From assembly GCA_002633005.1 (NCBI GenBank), contig NMRA01000125.1, positions 35,241 to 99,240 on the forward strand: a stretch of 64,000 bases of DNA, given 5' to 3'. Of the stretch, positions 22,951-35,292 are shown piece by piece. The notes under the pieces were generated by a model that was given only the letters and a program-made list of their open reading frames with translations, was not told the DNA's origin and did not search any database. The DNA comes from Phoronis australis (Eukaryota > Phoronida > Phoronidae). A program made the position numbers and the translations under genes. The stretch's first letter is position 1; each line of letters starts with the position of its first letter.

Positions 22951-23845
22951 GAGTGAATCATTCTCTTGTTTAAAACTGAGTCACATGGCTTTCCGGATGA
23001 CTAAAATCTGTTCACGCGCTGTCGCCTTGCATCGTGTGTTATATTTTCACTTACCGCTCATTCAACAATAAAATCAGTGTTGATTAGTTACTAGTATATC
23101 TAAAATTGTTATAAACCCCAAAGCTCATTGCGTAAAAGAAATCAAAATAAGCTTAAGGGACAGTTAAACACAAGGAAATAGGCTTTTAAATTTTTAAATG
23201 CAAAACAATTTGAAACATTGGAATTCTCACCAGAGCCCACAAAACTCGTGGAAAAAGATGGTTTTTGTTGTCGTCTAGCCATGCTAGTTAGAAGACATGC
23301 ATGCTGTACTGTTTCTGCTTCAAAGATGTCAACAAAATTGGCAGTGTCCTACCTTTACTTATTTTTGTTTCGAACGTAAAAGAAACAGCCTCTGTCCTAT
23401 TGCACAAAAATGCTTTGTTATGAGTTATAGAAATTTGTCACTTAAAGTACATAACAGCTTTCTGCTAAATGCCGTTTATGTGTGCCCCTTGACTCGATCA
23501 GTTCATGTCGGATGCAAATTACTTACACTCAACTGTCTCACTTGGTGGGACATTCAACGGGTTTCCGCACTCAAAATTCTTGCAATAACGACGAGTTTGC
23601 ATGGTAATTTCCAGTGGGCTTGTGAATTAAAAAGTAGCGTCACCAGAGCGCGGGGTCTACTCTTGTGTTCGAAGTCGAAAATTGTTTTGACATATTCCGT
23701 TCTGCCTTTGAGCAAACTCAAGATAAATGTCATTCTGTGTTCGAGCATGCTTTATGATTTACATGGATGACTGTCTAAGCCTAGTTCGCACTTGATCAAC
23801 CCAGCACTAAAACTGTAAGTTCGAGTCTGAACTCGAAATTTCGAG

Positions 23846-26800
23846 ATCGATGAAAATATGGTTTTGGCGCCGTTATACAACTAACCATTTTTTCAAGACA
23901 CATACGTCAACCCTGGACCCGTAAAATGTTTGGTACACTTGTTTTGGTCAATGATGAGCACTTTTTTCTTGGCGCAAACATTGAAGTGCATTTGAACAAT
24001 GTTATATAGTGGAACTGCTGCCAGCAATGAATTATTATGCATTCATACACACCACAGTAAAGGCGAGGGATGCGTGTAGGAAGGTCTGTGTAGTAGCGGT
24101 GGAAACTTGTTTAGAAGCAAGCCACGTGGCACAGAAATGAAGCCACTGTCAAGGATGGGCAGTGGAAATCCCTTCGTCTGGAAAACTGAGTTCCATCATG
24201 CAAACACTAAAGCTTTTTCTTGTATTGCTTGTGGTAGGAACTCTTCTATAGATAGAAGAAAAAACAACCAAGAGATGCTGTGTTCACTAGGATTAAGTCT
24301 ACTCAGAGTGTTGTGTACGATGGGTACTTTCCTGAAAGAACACGTATGACACCAGCCAACGTGTCTCAGCACAGGAACATATCGTTTTCTTGTGGACGTG
24401 CTAAGACCTACAGACAACATGCTTACCTGCACATATATACAAGAAACAAACAGCGTATTAGTAAAATTTGAGAAATCAAGCAGTGATTGAGTCTTAAGAT
24501 TTTATTGTAGAATCTGTACTGTTGATACACAGTTACTGTATGCTAGTCTATATCCGAGGGTAAAAGTGTATGGCATGATAACATTTGACCTTTTGTTTCA
24601 AGTTTTTCATTTCCCGGTTATTTTTACTGCTTAGGTTCAACGCCCTCTAAATTACATGTGCCAAAGCTACCTTATTAGAACTGAACTGTTTTTACGAACC
24701 AGTTCCATAACGAAGTCTATTTAAACAGTTTCTTTAAGGAAGCTGGAATATTGTTTTTACCATTTTGGTTCGGTTTGGGTTGTTTGGAATTAAAACTAGA
24801 AAAGATTTCACCAGTTTTCAAAAAGTTTTGATTTTCCCACAAACCTGTTGATGTGATTTGCATGTGATGCCAGTCTTTCAGACTTTTCTGGGAACACCGA
24901 TTATAATTTTCCGGTATTATTGTTTGAGAATGTAAGAAAACACGGTTTTGGAGATTTTTGAACCCGGGTCAAAGATAATGATTCATTTCGTTGCATAACA
25001 TGAAAAAATTTCGATCAACTTGAAACTGAACCGTAGCATTTGCGAAACTTTAAAGATATTGTGTTCGTGGTTAGAGCTTCATGTACAGTCCAAATAATGT
25101 CACACGAAATTTTGTTATGTTTTTCAAACAATCGTTTTCCAAAATTAATGTTTAGACATTTTAGATCTTTTTGTAGAAGGACATTACAATGCTGTGCGGT
25201 AAATCCACCAGGTTCTCTGAATTCCTACCGTGTATCGTGTCAAGGCAGCTGCATGCCTTCGTTGTGCGAAAAATAACCCTTCCTCCCTCAGCCCCCCCCN
25301 TCTCTCTCACGCCTTGCAATATTCCTCACTGAACTGCGCTTTTAAATTGAAGGAGTAATCAGAACCAGTACTGTGAAATGAAACAGTTCAACTCATCTTT
25401 TTTATTTTGCTATTACATCTTTGCAATAACATTCGTCACTGATTTCCATCTGCAGAAACATTATTTTGCCGTTACCTGATACTTTGCAGTGGAACGATTC
25501 CTCGGTCGATCTTAGTTTGGGACCTCGTCTTCTCATTTTTTTCACCTAAAATCTGTACCTCAACACAATGGTAGGGAGTACCACCACGTCGTGAATCACG
25601 CTTCATAGTACTAACAGGGAAATCGTTTTCTGCAGCTAAAATGAAATATCAGTGTGGAAACATTTACTATTAACATATGATTTCTATAAATATAGTGTTG
25701 TTGGCGATTTTCAGGCAATATATGTTTCTATTTTGGTTTATAAAATACTATAACGCAATGATGATTCAACATGCGATACTTTCCTTGATGCAAAAAAGTA
25801 TCGAAAATTCAGAAATCCTGTTAACCAAGTCTTTGTGTTATATTTTCATACGTCTTCTCATCATAACTTCATGATTAATTTATTGATGCAATGCCAACTG
25901 TAACCATAATTTGCCAAAACGACGTCAATGTGGCTGATGCCAATTTCCGATCGCTTTCCGGTGCTCTCGAACGCGCTTCGCCGATGTGAGTGTTTGTGTA
26001 ATAAAAGGTCTATCACTCTTAAGAACTCGTTAAAATGTTCGCCAACAGCATTTTCCGTCACGTCTTGCTCACAGACCCCTTCTTGGGGGAACAAAAACTA
26101 AAAAAAAAATAAGTCACGTATCTTCACCTCATTTTCGGACAAAGAAGACGGCTTAAGACCACGAAAACTTGTTGAATTTTGATGAAATCCATTACATCTG
26201 ATGTTTCATAATTTTTCTTGAGCATAAAAGATTGCTATATTAATTATGTTAATGTTCTACGTGTTTCACGAAGCAGTTGATGGGTTAGTGGCCAGTTGCA
26301 CGTTTGCAAAGGTCGACTCCCAAGAGTAATCAAAATTTTCCCTGTTGACATAGGTTCATGGACTTTTTGAGTGCACCCCCAGTGAGGCCAGGCGCGTCTT
26401 TGCGACTGACTTTACTTCATTCAACCCTACCTGGCTAACAATTGTACCTTGCAGTGTTGCAGTCTCATAAAGTTATTTTGTCAGAGTTTGAAAATGACGT
26501 GTTCCACACGTAAAGGAATGTCCTCTTAAGGAATAACTAGAACGCGTGAGAAAGGAAATGCGGTTCGTGATGAAAGAACTGTGTATGCGAGAAAAGAACT
26601 CTGTTGATGAGAACACTCGAACGGTTTTTGACATTTAGTCACGCGATTCTTCTTATTTTAATGTCTCTAAATGTGAGCGCTTAATGGTCTCATTATTGGC
26701 AAATATTCCTTGCACGAAAGTGTTTTTCATTTTGGTCTCAGTCGAGGTAGAAGTCAAGACTATGAGATAAAACTGACAGTTTACTTAAGCGAGTATGCAT

Positions 26801-27300
26801 GAAACAGCGCGTTGCCAGGCAACGGATTGTTAACTAGGTGCCATATAAGACGGCGCTACTAGTCGTTTGTATCAGGTTTTCAAGTTATAATTTAACCGCT
26901 CTTTTCATACAACGACGATATGGTCACACGGCTATGGGTAAGTTGTTTGATCTTCTGTTGATGGGAACTAATACAGCGATGCCCGTCAACAGCTCTCAAT
27001 ATCACGTACCGAGGTTTTGGTGCTCGTTAAACTAGAATGTGAGCAGACGATAGGCACATACCTGGGTTGTTCATACTTCGTAATTATCAATTTGGAATTG
27101 TAGCATTTGGGCTGCTTCAGTATTGTCATCATCAGAGCAAGGTCTCGATAATCGTACACGTGGAAAACATAGCCAACTTGTAATATATATGGTTATGACA
27201 GATTCGAGTACTCACTTGTGTGTTCCCGGTAGGGGCACTGAGAAACGCTTTCGCGTGGTGTCATCATGTATGACATAGTAGATGTACCTGACTCTATGCA
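23846..27300. other. No gene seen
   Basis: This AT-rich stretch has scattered short frames. There is an N at 25300 after a C8 tract. Frames at 24.1-24.4 kb and 25.86-26.09 kb show no conserved motif. I cannot support a feature here. Confidence 0.4.
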
Positions 27301-27309
27301 AAACATAGG

Positions 27310-28490
27310 CAACCTTCAAAATGACGAGTTTAAATAAAAATGAGTAGCACGATGTTGACATTTTAGGCCTAGCTGCAGTTTTCACGTGCTATCACTACCT
27401 CTTCGTAGTAGGGCTTTCATGGGAAAGGTTTAAATGAGATTTTTTTCGTAAAGCTGAGTAGTACGATAATATTGGCATTAGAAGACTTGGTAGAGTTTCC
27501 CGTGCTATTACTGCACGTTGGTAATAGCATGTCATGGACAAGCATTAATAACAAAATGTAATTCGTGTTACAAAGACGAGTAAGTCCAGGACTTAAGATG
27601 ATTATTCGCCCTGTAGTCGAATCGCGGTGCGGGAGACACCGATCTCGATATCGACATGTCCAGGGCCATTTCAAGTCGAATCTTTGAATATTCGCCGTTA
27701 TGTGTTTTACAAAGTTATGGTTTATTCATATCGTTTGAAGAGTATTGTTGAGGTGTTGATAAACAGCTCAACATCGTTCATTAGTTGGAATCTTGTCATA
27801 ATTAACAATTCCGTTGCTAAAATTGGTACGAGTGGTAAGTTAAATACTTCTATTTGAGGAAAATATGAAATGATTTGACAAACAAGAATTGAATCGAAAA
27901 TAATCGAATTCCTTCTCCTAAATTGAAACTAATTTAATCGAATCCTTAAAAATGTGTATCGCCCCAGCTAAGTATTCACAATGGATCAATCCTTGGGCAG
28001 CAACCTTCAAAATGGCAATTTTCTTTAATAAAAATGAGTAGCAAGACGATGACATATTAGGACTGGTTGCAGTTTTTAAGTTATTGCTATCGCCACGTCT
28101 TGGTTCAAATACTACAAATTGTTCATAAGAGAGAGTATCACGATCGTTTTGCTATTTGAAGACATGGTGCAGTTTTCTCAAGCTCTAGCTACTCGCAATG
28201 CTAATAGTACGTTATAAGCAAGGTTCAATGACAAGACTGTAATGTCTGTTAATAAAGATAGTAGACCGATGTTACCATTCAGAACCTGTTCCAGATACGT
28301 GTTAGTAATAGGACGTCTTAGCCAACATTCATCGATAAATGTAATTTTTGTTACTAAAGATGACTAGGAGGATGTTACCATCGATGATTTGTTGACCTTT
28401 CAGCGCATTGTTGTTATTAGGCAGCATTCGATTACTAAACTGTCAGTTTTTGCTGACAAAGATTAGTAGAATTACGCAATTTTAGCCCAT
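27310..28490. repeat. Diverged tandem array, period about 100-120 bp, interrupted
   Basis: The motif (A/T)AAAGATGAGTAG-ACGATGTTAC and following GGTGCAGTTTT-ACG-GCTATTACTAC blocks recurs near 27340, 27450, 27570, 28030, 28130, 28250, 28357 and 28460. Spacing is 102-121 bases. About 430 bases (27,600-28,000) without clear units interrupt the array. Units are too diverged to be recent. Confidence 0.55.
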
Positions 28491-28949
28491 CGGAGCTCTG
28501 ATTGTACACGATTTGTTTGTGTTTGAATTTTTTTTTTTTTAATTTGTCACAGAAGCATGACGTTTGAGAAGGATACCGAGCTTGATTCTGACACTATTTC
28601 TAAACAATTTACAATAGTTACGTTTTCAATGCATGTGCGTCGCCTCTGAATCACACTTGCACCAGCTTGTAACAACGTTAAAGCGATCATATATATCCAA
28701 TCTCTCTACGAATAAGCGTCTTCACATCCCCTGTTGTCGGCGAATGGTTGCTCTTGACTTTTTTCTTAGTCTTTCCAAATAGAAATAGCATGCGGTAGGT
28801 CCACCGACAATCAACAATGAGCGGTATGTGGAAATAACGCAGGGAGATTTATCTCACCGCTGTACGGTATACAGGGGGGCGACTTATCACAAGAATACTT
28901 CCGTCATTTATGAACAGGACAGCGCATGTCATTTTACTCGAATCTTTCA

Positions 28950-29157
28950 TTGGAATACCACCAAACCTATTTCCCTGGAGATAGGATTTTTTCACTTCGT
29001 GCGGACAATTCCTGGTCGTTACACTCATACTCTATTATCTGCTGACTATTTGCTTTGGACCTATCTAAAAGCGAGAGTTAAGAGCAAGAATCTGCAAACA
29101 ATAGAGACTATGAAGGCAAACATTCGTCAAGAAATTCGAAGGAGTCTGCAGGATTAA
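28950..29157 (+). pseudogene. C-terminal relic of a DDE transposase (Tc1/mariner-like group)
   Basis: The end of an open frame reads LLWTYLKARVKSKNLQTIET and then MKANIRQEIRRSLQD before the stop at 29155. Repeat-encoded transposases of arthropods and other invertebrates often end with DFFLWGYLK...PQTIEDLKANIREEI, which this copies. The upstream half shows no D-D-D/E catalytic positions I can place, so this is a fragment. No inverted ends were found. Confidence 0.5.
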
Positions 29158-29837
29158 TTACTGAAATGTGTTTAAAATAGTGCCATAATAGGAGATTTTC
29201 AGTGTCAAACAAATGCTTCGTGTTTATGCGACACACTTTTCAAACATAAAGGATAGCGTTTAAAAAGAATTTGTAACATTTTAATTTAGCTTAAAATCCA
29301 ACTGGAGAATAACAAAAAATTGATCCAGGATTTTGGAAACATGACACGTTCAGGAAAGTTTCAGCGATGCATTGCCTTGAATCATATACATTGAACAATA
29401 GACCTCAAAGGTCTGATCACCTAACACTTACAGCGACAGATTGTTGTGAGTTCCGTAGACGCATGACACAAGCGAACTCACATAATCGCACGAGTAAAAG
29501 ACGGGTGCTCTGCGAGTATATTCGGGACCTTACTAGCGTACCCTAGTAAAATGGTGGCCATAGAGGCAAATTGTCGATAAAATTTAAATATTGAATTATG
29601 GGATATAATTTCCATTCCAAAGAAATTTGAAAATCAGCGCAACCACGTAGATTTTCATGTTAACGTTTCGCTTTAATCGCTAAACCATTATCAAGACAAT
29701 AAACCAAACGAATGTACATTCAACAGTATCAAGCACTAAACTAATGAACAAATAACGAGTATACTCAAACACAGCAAACTACCATGGCAACAGTAGCTCT
29801 GCTAGTGTTTGAGTGACCCTTGACCCTGTCCTTGCTA

Positions 29838-30565
29838 ACATATTTATGTGCCATGATGAGACCAAAGCACTGTCCACGTGTCCAGTTGAGCTCACTCCCG
29901 ATATTTATAGTATGTATTTAAATCTGAGGACCAGTCTCTTCCATTCTTTCATCATATGAATAGCATGCACCCCTTCATTCAGTTTACTAAAGAAGTTGAA
30001 CGAGATTCTAGTCCGCCTTTTCTTGATGTCCTGGTAAAACGCGAGAGTCTTTGTATGGTTACACCTATTTACTTAATCTACATTCTCTGGTTTATATTTG
30101 AAATTTTTCCCTGTGCAATATAAAAAGGTCTGATTAACAGCCTTATACACTGTGCTTGGAAAATTGGTTCCAATGACTTGGTTTTTGATAAGGGTCTGAG
30201 ACTGACTATCATTTTGAAGTGCTTAAAGGTATCCCACCGAATTTTTTGAGTAGTTGTTTGCCAATATGAACATAGTTAGTGATGCTCCTGAGTTTGGTCC
30301 TGAATTACGGAAACTTTATTTCTCTCTACTGTATGTTGCTGCTGGTGGTCTCCAGCTCAAGAGACAAATTATGCGACTGATTAGTCGTGTTAATCCTAGT
30401 GTTCAGCCTATCTTTGTATTCAAACCATTGTGCAAATTGTCCTCCCTACTACGTCATTTGAAATCACCCATTCCCTTGTTATTGAAGATTAGTGTAGTTT
30501 ATAGAATTAGTTGTAATGACACCAGTCGCTTGATACGATACTATAATCAAGAACGTAGAAAATAA
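29838..30565 (+). pseudogene. Penelope-like reverse transcriptase 3' part, broken
   Basis: Translated across frames, it shows CHDE then CPVELTPDIY, QFTKEVERDSSPPFLDVLVK, KKGLINSLIHCAWKI, and finally a 103-codon frame (30254-30565) with GPELRKLYFSLLYV, KPLCKLSSLLR and SVVYRISCND. These are the ordered landmarks of the Penelope-like RT C-terminal half and the linker into GIY-YIG. The catalytic YVDD position reads YLNL in a degraded stretch. Stops and frame changes prevent translation as one protein. Confidence 0.75.
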
Positions 30566-30633
30566 ATCTGAAACTAAATAAGGCGATCCAGATCCTCCCA
30601 AGGATACTACTGTTTCACGAAATGTAGAATATA

Positions 30634-30903
30634 AATAGGTAAATAAAACAACAAGAATGGATCAACTGAAATTTTCGGATGCCGGATGTAATAACGTCAT
30701 TTGTCAACAGAAACAGAAATAAAGTGAAATCAAACACTATATGACAATTGACATTTAAGATATGATGTTTTGAATATGATATTTAAGATATGATGTAATG
30801 AATATAGTGTTTGATTTTACTTTATTTCTGTTTCTGTTGACAAATGACGTTATTACATCCGAAAATTTCAGTTGATCCATTCTTGTTGTTTTATTTACCT
30901 ATT
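30634..30903. repeat. 270-bp near-perfect palindrome inside the Penelope-like element
   Basis: The left arm (30634 to about 30740) and right arm (about 30803-30903) are complementary nearly base for base, with a 7-base duplication (CCGGATG) only in the left. The short spacer holds two direct copies of ATTTAAGATATGATGT. It would form a long hairpin and looks like a foldback/hairpin MITE. It sits at the point where the Penelope-like frame breaks. Confidence 0.8.
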
Positions 30904-31599
30904 CATAATTAAGAGAAAGGTACACAACTGCTATCCAATGTGGTCGCCCACCAAGCACTTCCGGAATTACTCAAAGCATGTCAATCTTACCCTCTTGCAC
31001 AGCGCCACCTATACTGAAAAGTGGCCCTGTGGATATATGATGAACGACACACGGAAATTTGTGTGTGGGCATCAATGCGCATGCTTGGTCGGAAGTTTAT
31101 GGATCACCTCGACACCACTTCCACACGCCTTCTATGCACTGTACTTGTTTGGGCTTAGCTATGGGATCGGGGTTCGCTTGATTTTGTTTACATCGATTAC
31201 TGCCAGTTTTAATAAATTGGTCGTCATACTACGTAACAGTAAAATGAAAGGGGTTACCAGATTTCAACCAATGGGAATGACTGAATGTTATGATGTCGGT
31301 TTCATTACTTTAACCAATGAGAAGCCATGATAAACAACACCACAGTGCTACCTTTCGTAGCATTGTGAAAGAGTGTAAATTATGTAAATCTGGGACAGCA
31401 ACACGTTAAATAGTTACAATTGCTGACATCAAAATTCATAAATATACATGTCCTACATACCTCCAGATTTTCCTAATTAAATCGGAAACATTCACGGCAA
31501 AACGTCTCGGCCGACCTTCTCCATTTATGTCAACTAATGCGCATGTCGCAGAATGTGTTATTGTATTTTGGGATCATTATGCGACAACATATTTATATG

Positions 31600-32005
31600 T
31601 GGTCGCATATTGCCGCCATCTCTGTCTGTCCGGGCGTCCGGGCGTCCGTCGTCCGGCGTCCGCAGCTGTATCTCCTAAACCCCTCACAGGATCGTGATGA
31701 GATTTGGCAATTATTTTCTATGAAGCTGACGAGGGATGACGACGAATTTCGGACCTCTCGGATTACTGGTGTGCCCCCTAGTGGCAATTTTAGTTTTTTA
31801 CGCTTACCTATGTATCTTCAGAAGTCTTCAACGTATTTTCATGAAATTTAGAATATAGGCATCTATTGGTGAGATGAAAGTATCCTCTCGTTTTCGGATG
31901 GATTCGACGTAGTTTGCGCCTCCTAGTGGCCATTTTTACTGTTTTCGAATATGTTTTTGGCGTCCACCCCTCTATCAACCAAACCGCTCTAACGATGATT
32001 ATGAA
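31600..32005 (+). repeat. Repeat family R1, copy 2
   Basis: It has the same ordered blocks as the copies at 1320-1600 and 39064-39480: CGTCCG-rich stretch, GCTGTATCTCCTAAACCC, GATTTGGCAATTATTT, GACGACGAATTTCGGACC, CCCCCTAGTGGCAATTTT, TTTCATGAAATTT, CGGATG-ATTCGACGTA and CCTCCTAGTGGCCATTTT. The repeated TAGTGGC-ATTTT blocks suggest an internally duplicated unit. It lies within the insertion in the Penelope-like element. Confidence 0.65.
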
Positions 32006-32205
32006 AAGCGATGGCAGGGGGCTAAGGGGTCTCACGCAGAGAAGATTAGGTGATAGATTAGCAGAACATAATATCTCTGAGAGTAACAGTGTTTTCAGTC
32101 ACTGTCAGTCTCACCAGCATGTTGCCAATTCAGTAGACATTATCACTGGCGAGCAGAACATATATTTAGCTCGATTTAAATTAAAGAGTCTGTCCATTCA
32201 GTGAA
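31990..32205 (+). pseudogene. GIY-YIG endonuclease remnant of the Penelope-like element
   Basis: The frame contains TQRRLGDRLAEHNIS, then NSVFSHCQSHQH and, near the end, FKLKSLSIQ. These fit the second half of the Penelope-like GIY-YIG domain (conserved Arg-rich helix, His region, final KP-LN-like tail). The first half is on the other side of the nested insertion, near 30,500-30,560. Confidence 0.5.
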
Positions 32206-32485
32206 AAAAGCTCTCATTCATTCAATCAGCAGCAGAGCTCTGTTGCCTTGAATATATGGTAGTGTGCTGTGTTTGAGTATACTCGTTGTTTCTTCAGTTA
32301 GTTTAGTGCTTGACACTGTTGAGTGCACAATTGTTTATTGTCTTGATAATGGTTTGGCGATTAAAGCGATACGTTGAACATGAAAATCTACGTAGTTACG
32401 CTGATATTTAAATTACTTTCTATGATTTGGCCAAAATTTCCATTCCGTGAACGAATGTTTCTCGCCGCACGTGCTTCGTGAGTGT

Positions 32486-35292
32486 AATGGAGAATCTTGA
32501 CCAAGCACCATGAGCTACATTCGGTTGCGGCTGACGTCACATGGACGGTATTAGCCTCAGGTCATGAACCAGAAAGTGTAAGTCCACACAAATTCGCCAC
32601 TCATCAAGCTGATGAGTGGCAAATTTGCGTCGAAAATAAATCTTTGTGTCCCACGTTGAATCAACTGTTTTGTAATAATTATTTATTACTATATACAAGA
32701 ATTAAAGTCCTTCTCTCAAACTGCCCATGTGGTTCCAGTATCCGAAAATACTTACTACATAAAATCTTATTTTCGACACCCTTTCTTCAATATTCTTTTC
32801 GCCTTTCTTGCCAAAAGCGATTTTTGAACAGTATTTGACCCTTCTCTCTGAGCGTATGATTACCGGTTGTCATCGGTTATTTCCGTACCCACATTTCCGG
32901 CTCATCAGTTCAGAAACTTGTCCTGAACGCCGCCATTTTTTCCTTGTAACTGAATGTGCTATCGCTTGCTCGAAAAGTCTTCATTGTTTTGTTTTATTAG
33001 TAATATCTCGTGATTCGTTTGCATATGTACTGTATATATAGTTTGTAGTTAGTGGTCGTTGATTTTTTGGAATATTACGCGTACTTAGTGTGTTAAAGTA
33101 GCATTGGTGTTTAGTTCCTTACGTAGGCCGGTGGAACCTAGGAACCAATATGAGTCGAATTTTTTTCGGTTTTATTTTTTTTCTCGTTTTGAAAAAGTAC
33201 TTTGCTATCATCGGAAAGGTAGTGCATTCTACTCAGTAAAAATCGAAAAAGGTATCAAAATCGGGGCAAGCAGTGGAAAGTTATTGCAAGTTTTGTGGCG
33301 AAATTTGGGTCACTTTGCTTGGATCGCGTCGGCCATATTGGAGGACAGCGGGATATGTTACGAGTTTAAAACTTTGTGTAAATTGTTTTCGCCTACAAAT
33401 TACGGTGGAATTTAGTTAGACATGTCTTTACTTACTATTCTGCACGATTTAACAGTGTTCACCAAATTTCAGCCTCGCAGTTGTTACTCATTAATTGATA
33501 AATGTGCTCACAACACCCGTTGAACTTCGTCTCATTTCTGGCGGCACCGACAACAAGGCGACTTTTGCTGAACTAAAAGGCATGTTCAGTCGGCTACTTT
33601 GTAATTTGTGAAGATTTAACGTTGATACATTTTGACAAACGTTGCTACAAAACGGAAACTTTGTTCCATTTTCGTGTTTTTGTGCAAAAATATAAGATGT
33701 ACTAACCAGCCCTTAATTTCATGCAAGTGTCTGAAACTACCCTTGAATATATGCAGCATTTATGATTTGACCATTTTACTTCGACAAAACAGCTTGCAAC
33801 CGCATGCGTTTACCGTTCGCCAGTGTCTGGTCTCGGTCGGCACCGGGTCCGATAGGCTGCGGTCCCGAGTCTGGCAAAATAATTTCTGTCAAAATTTATT
33901 ATTATTATTATTCAACAAATTCGATAAAATTGTCCGTATTTTGATTTTATTAAAATTAAGGCGCGCTGTCGATTATTTTATCCCCGTTTGCAGGCTGGTA
34001 ACAGGCACTCACACTGACGGCGTTTTCTTAGCCTGGGTTCCTGAATGAATTGTACTTCCGGGTTCGCGGCAAGTTCAAAATGGCGGTGGTTATTCGGGTG
34101 CGAATCGTGAGTGGCGCGTTCATTTAAACTTTTTTTCGAGTACGGATCGTGTAATAGTTATAGGGTAGGTACTTCTTGGATCCTTATAACATCCTCTAAC
34201 CATGTAATAAGGGTTAAAACAACACGTGAGAGAAGGACTTTAAGATGAAAGCGTTCAGGAAATCTACGCTGTTGAGGTTGCTCCGGCGGCCTAAATACGC
34301 CGGGGTAAAATATATATATGGTGACCAGGCGACATATAAGTCGATCAAATAAACCCATTTTTTCTCTTCAATCGTTTAGTTTTTCAGCGAACTCATTGGT
34401 CGGCACTTATCATAACGTTCACACGATAAACTTCGTGTAAGAATTATTTCACCATGCGGTAAATTCCAATTTCAACGACATAAGTCTTAGTTGGTGTTGC
34501 GGCAAACACGACTGAGTCAGTGTCTCCATTTGACACCAGGTGAATTAGGGTAATGAAAATTAATCCGTAATGTCAAAAAATGCATAAAGAGCTTTGACAA
34601 TTCACTTTTAGCTTTTACACAATTCCTCGTGGTGTGCGTTGAGATTAAACATTCTGTCGGCCCATTTTTCGGTGAGAAGTTAGTGCCTGTACCTAGCTGT
34701 GTTATTCAGCTTTTTTAGTTAGGCTGTGAAGTGAAATTCATATCCCAATTTGTAGCCTACAATGTTGGAAACCTTTGGGGAGCGTGCGGTGCCTCTTGAC
34801 TTTGCCACCACACCAGCTTTAACCGGGCCCACTAAATTCCGCCCGAGATTTTGGCAACTCACCAACCATAATTTCTAATTAGGTTGAAATCCAAACACCC
34901 ATATTTTATAAATAATTCGTGAATTATACATGATGTATATGTTAGGTTTTATTCTTTTTAGATATTTTCGGTCTTCAGTGATTCGTTAGCCAATAACGGT
35001 CCACCAGACATAACAGCAACTAATCGGGCTCTCCTAGAAGCGGCAGTAATATTTTATGTACTATCAACACTACTGTAAGGCAAAAGAGACTGGTTTCAAT
35101 ATATTAATAAGTATCTATTTAACGATCTGAACACAGGTACTAGCATGTATTATAAACATGTTGGTGTCCATGATTAATAACAGCTGACAGAATAAACAAA
35201 GAGGGAAGCTCTGAGCTCATCATGTTACAACAGCGGTGAGACGTCAGCAGCTGTAGCATGTAGGTCAAGGTGCTTGGTCAAGATTCTCCATT
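32486..35292. mobile_element. 2.8-kb element bounded by perfect 24-bp inverted repeats
   Basis: A 24-base end starting AATGGAGAATCTTGACC at 32486-32509 is exactly complementary to 35269-35292. Inverted similarity continues about 25 bases further in, through TGAGCTACAT-C and GCTGACGTCAC. The interior contains only short frames, the longest 138 codons (33632-34048), none recognised. No clear target duplication. Probably a non-autonomous DNA transposon. Confidence 0.65.

Larger units (their letters stand above)
17289..23845. repeat. Large inverted-repeat pair enclosing 6.5 kb
   Basis: The left arm (17289-17510) and right arm (23640-23845) are inverted relatives. The outer core CGAGTTCAGACTCGAACT (17301-17318) is matched by AGTTCGAGTCTGAACTCG (23818-23835). 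Further in, ATCAAGTGC-AACTA-G-TTAGACAGTCA and TAGACCCCG-C-C-GGTGA blocks match in order. The enclosed DNA holds the THAP-bearing element and a 569-bp MITE, suggesting nested insertion into a large terminal-inverted-repeat element, or two inverted copies of one repeat. Confidence 0.5.
29632..32408 (+). mobile_element. Penelope-like retroelement, 5'-truncated, with inverted pLTRs and nested insertions
   Basis: Two arms of about 175 bases, 29632-29803 and 32230-32408, are inverted copies sharing long near-identical tracts. This is the typical pLTR arrangement of Penelope-like elements. Between them lie reverse-transcriptase fragments (29838-30565) and a GIY-YIG endonuclease remnant (about 31990-32205), split by inserted DNA at roughly 30600-31990. 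The orientation is plus. The copy is dead: stops, frameshifts and loss of the YVDD motif. Confidence 0.75.

Noticed and set aside
23297-23770. 157-codon open frame on the plus strand
   Set aside because: It overlaps the right arm of the large inverted repeat, has no recognisable motif and shows repeat-like composition; a frame on the opposite strand overlaps it.
30872-31330. 152-codon open frame
   Set aside because: It begins in the right arm of the 270-bp palindrome and runs through inserted repeat DNA; no protein family recognised.
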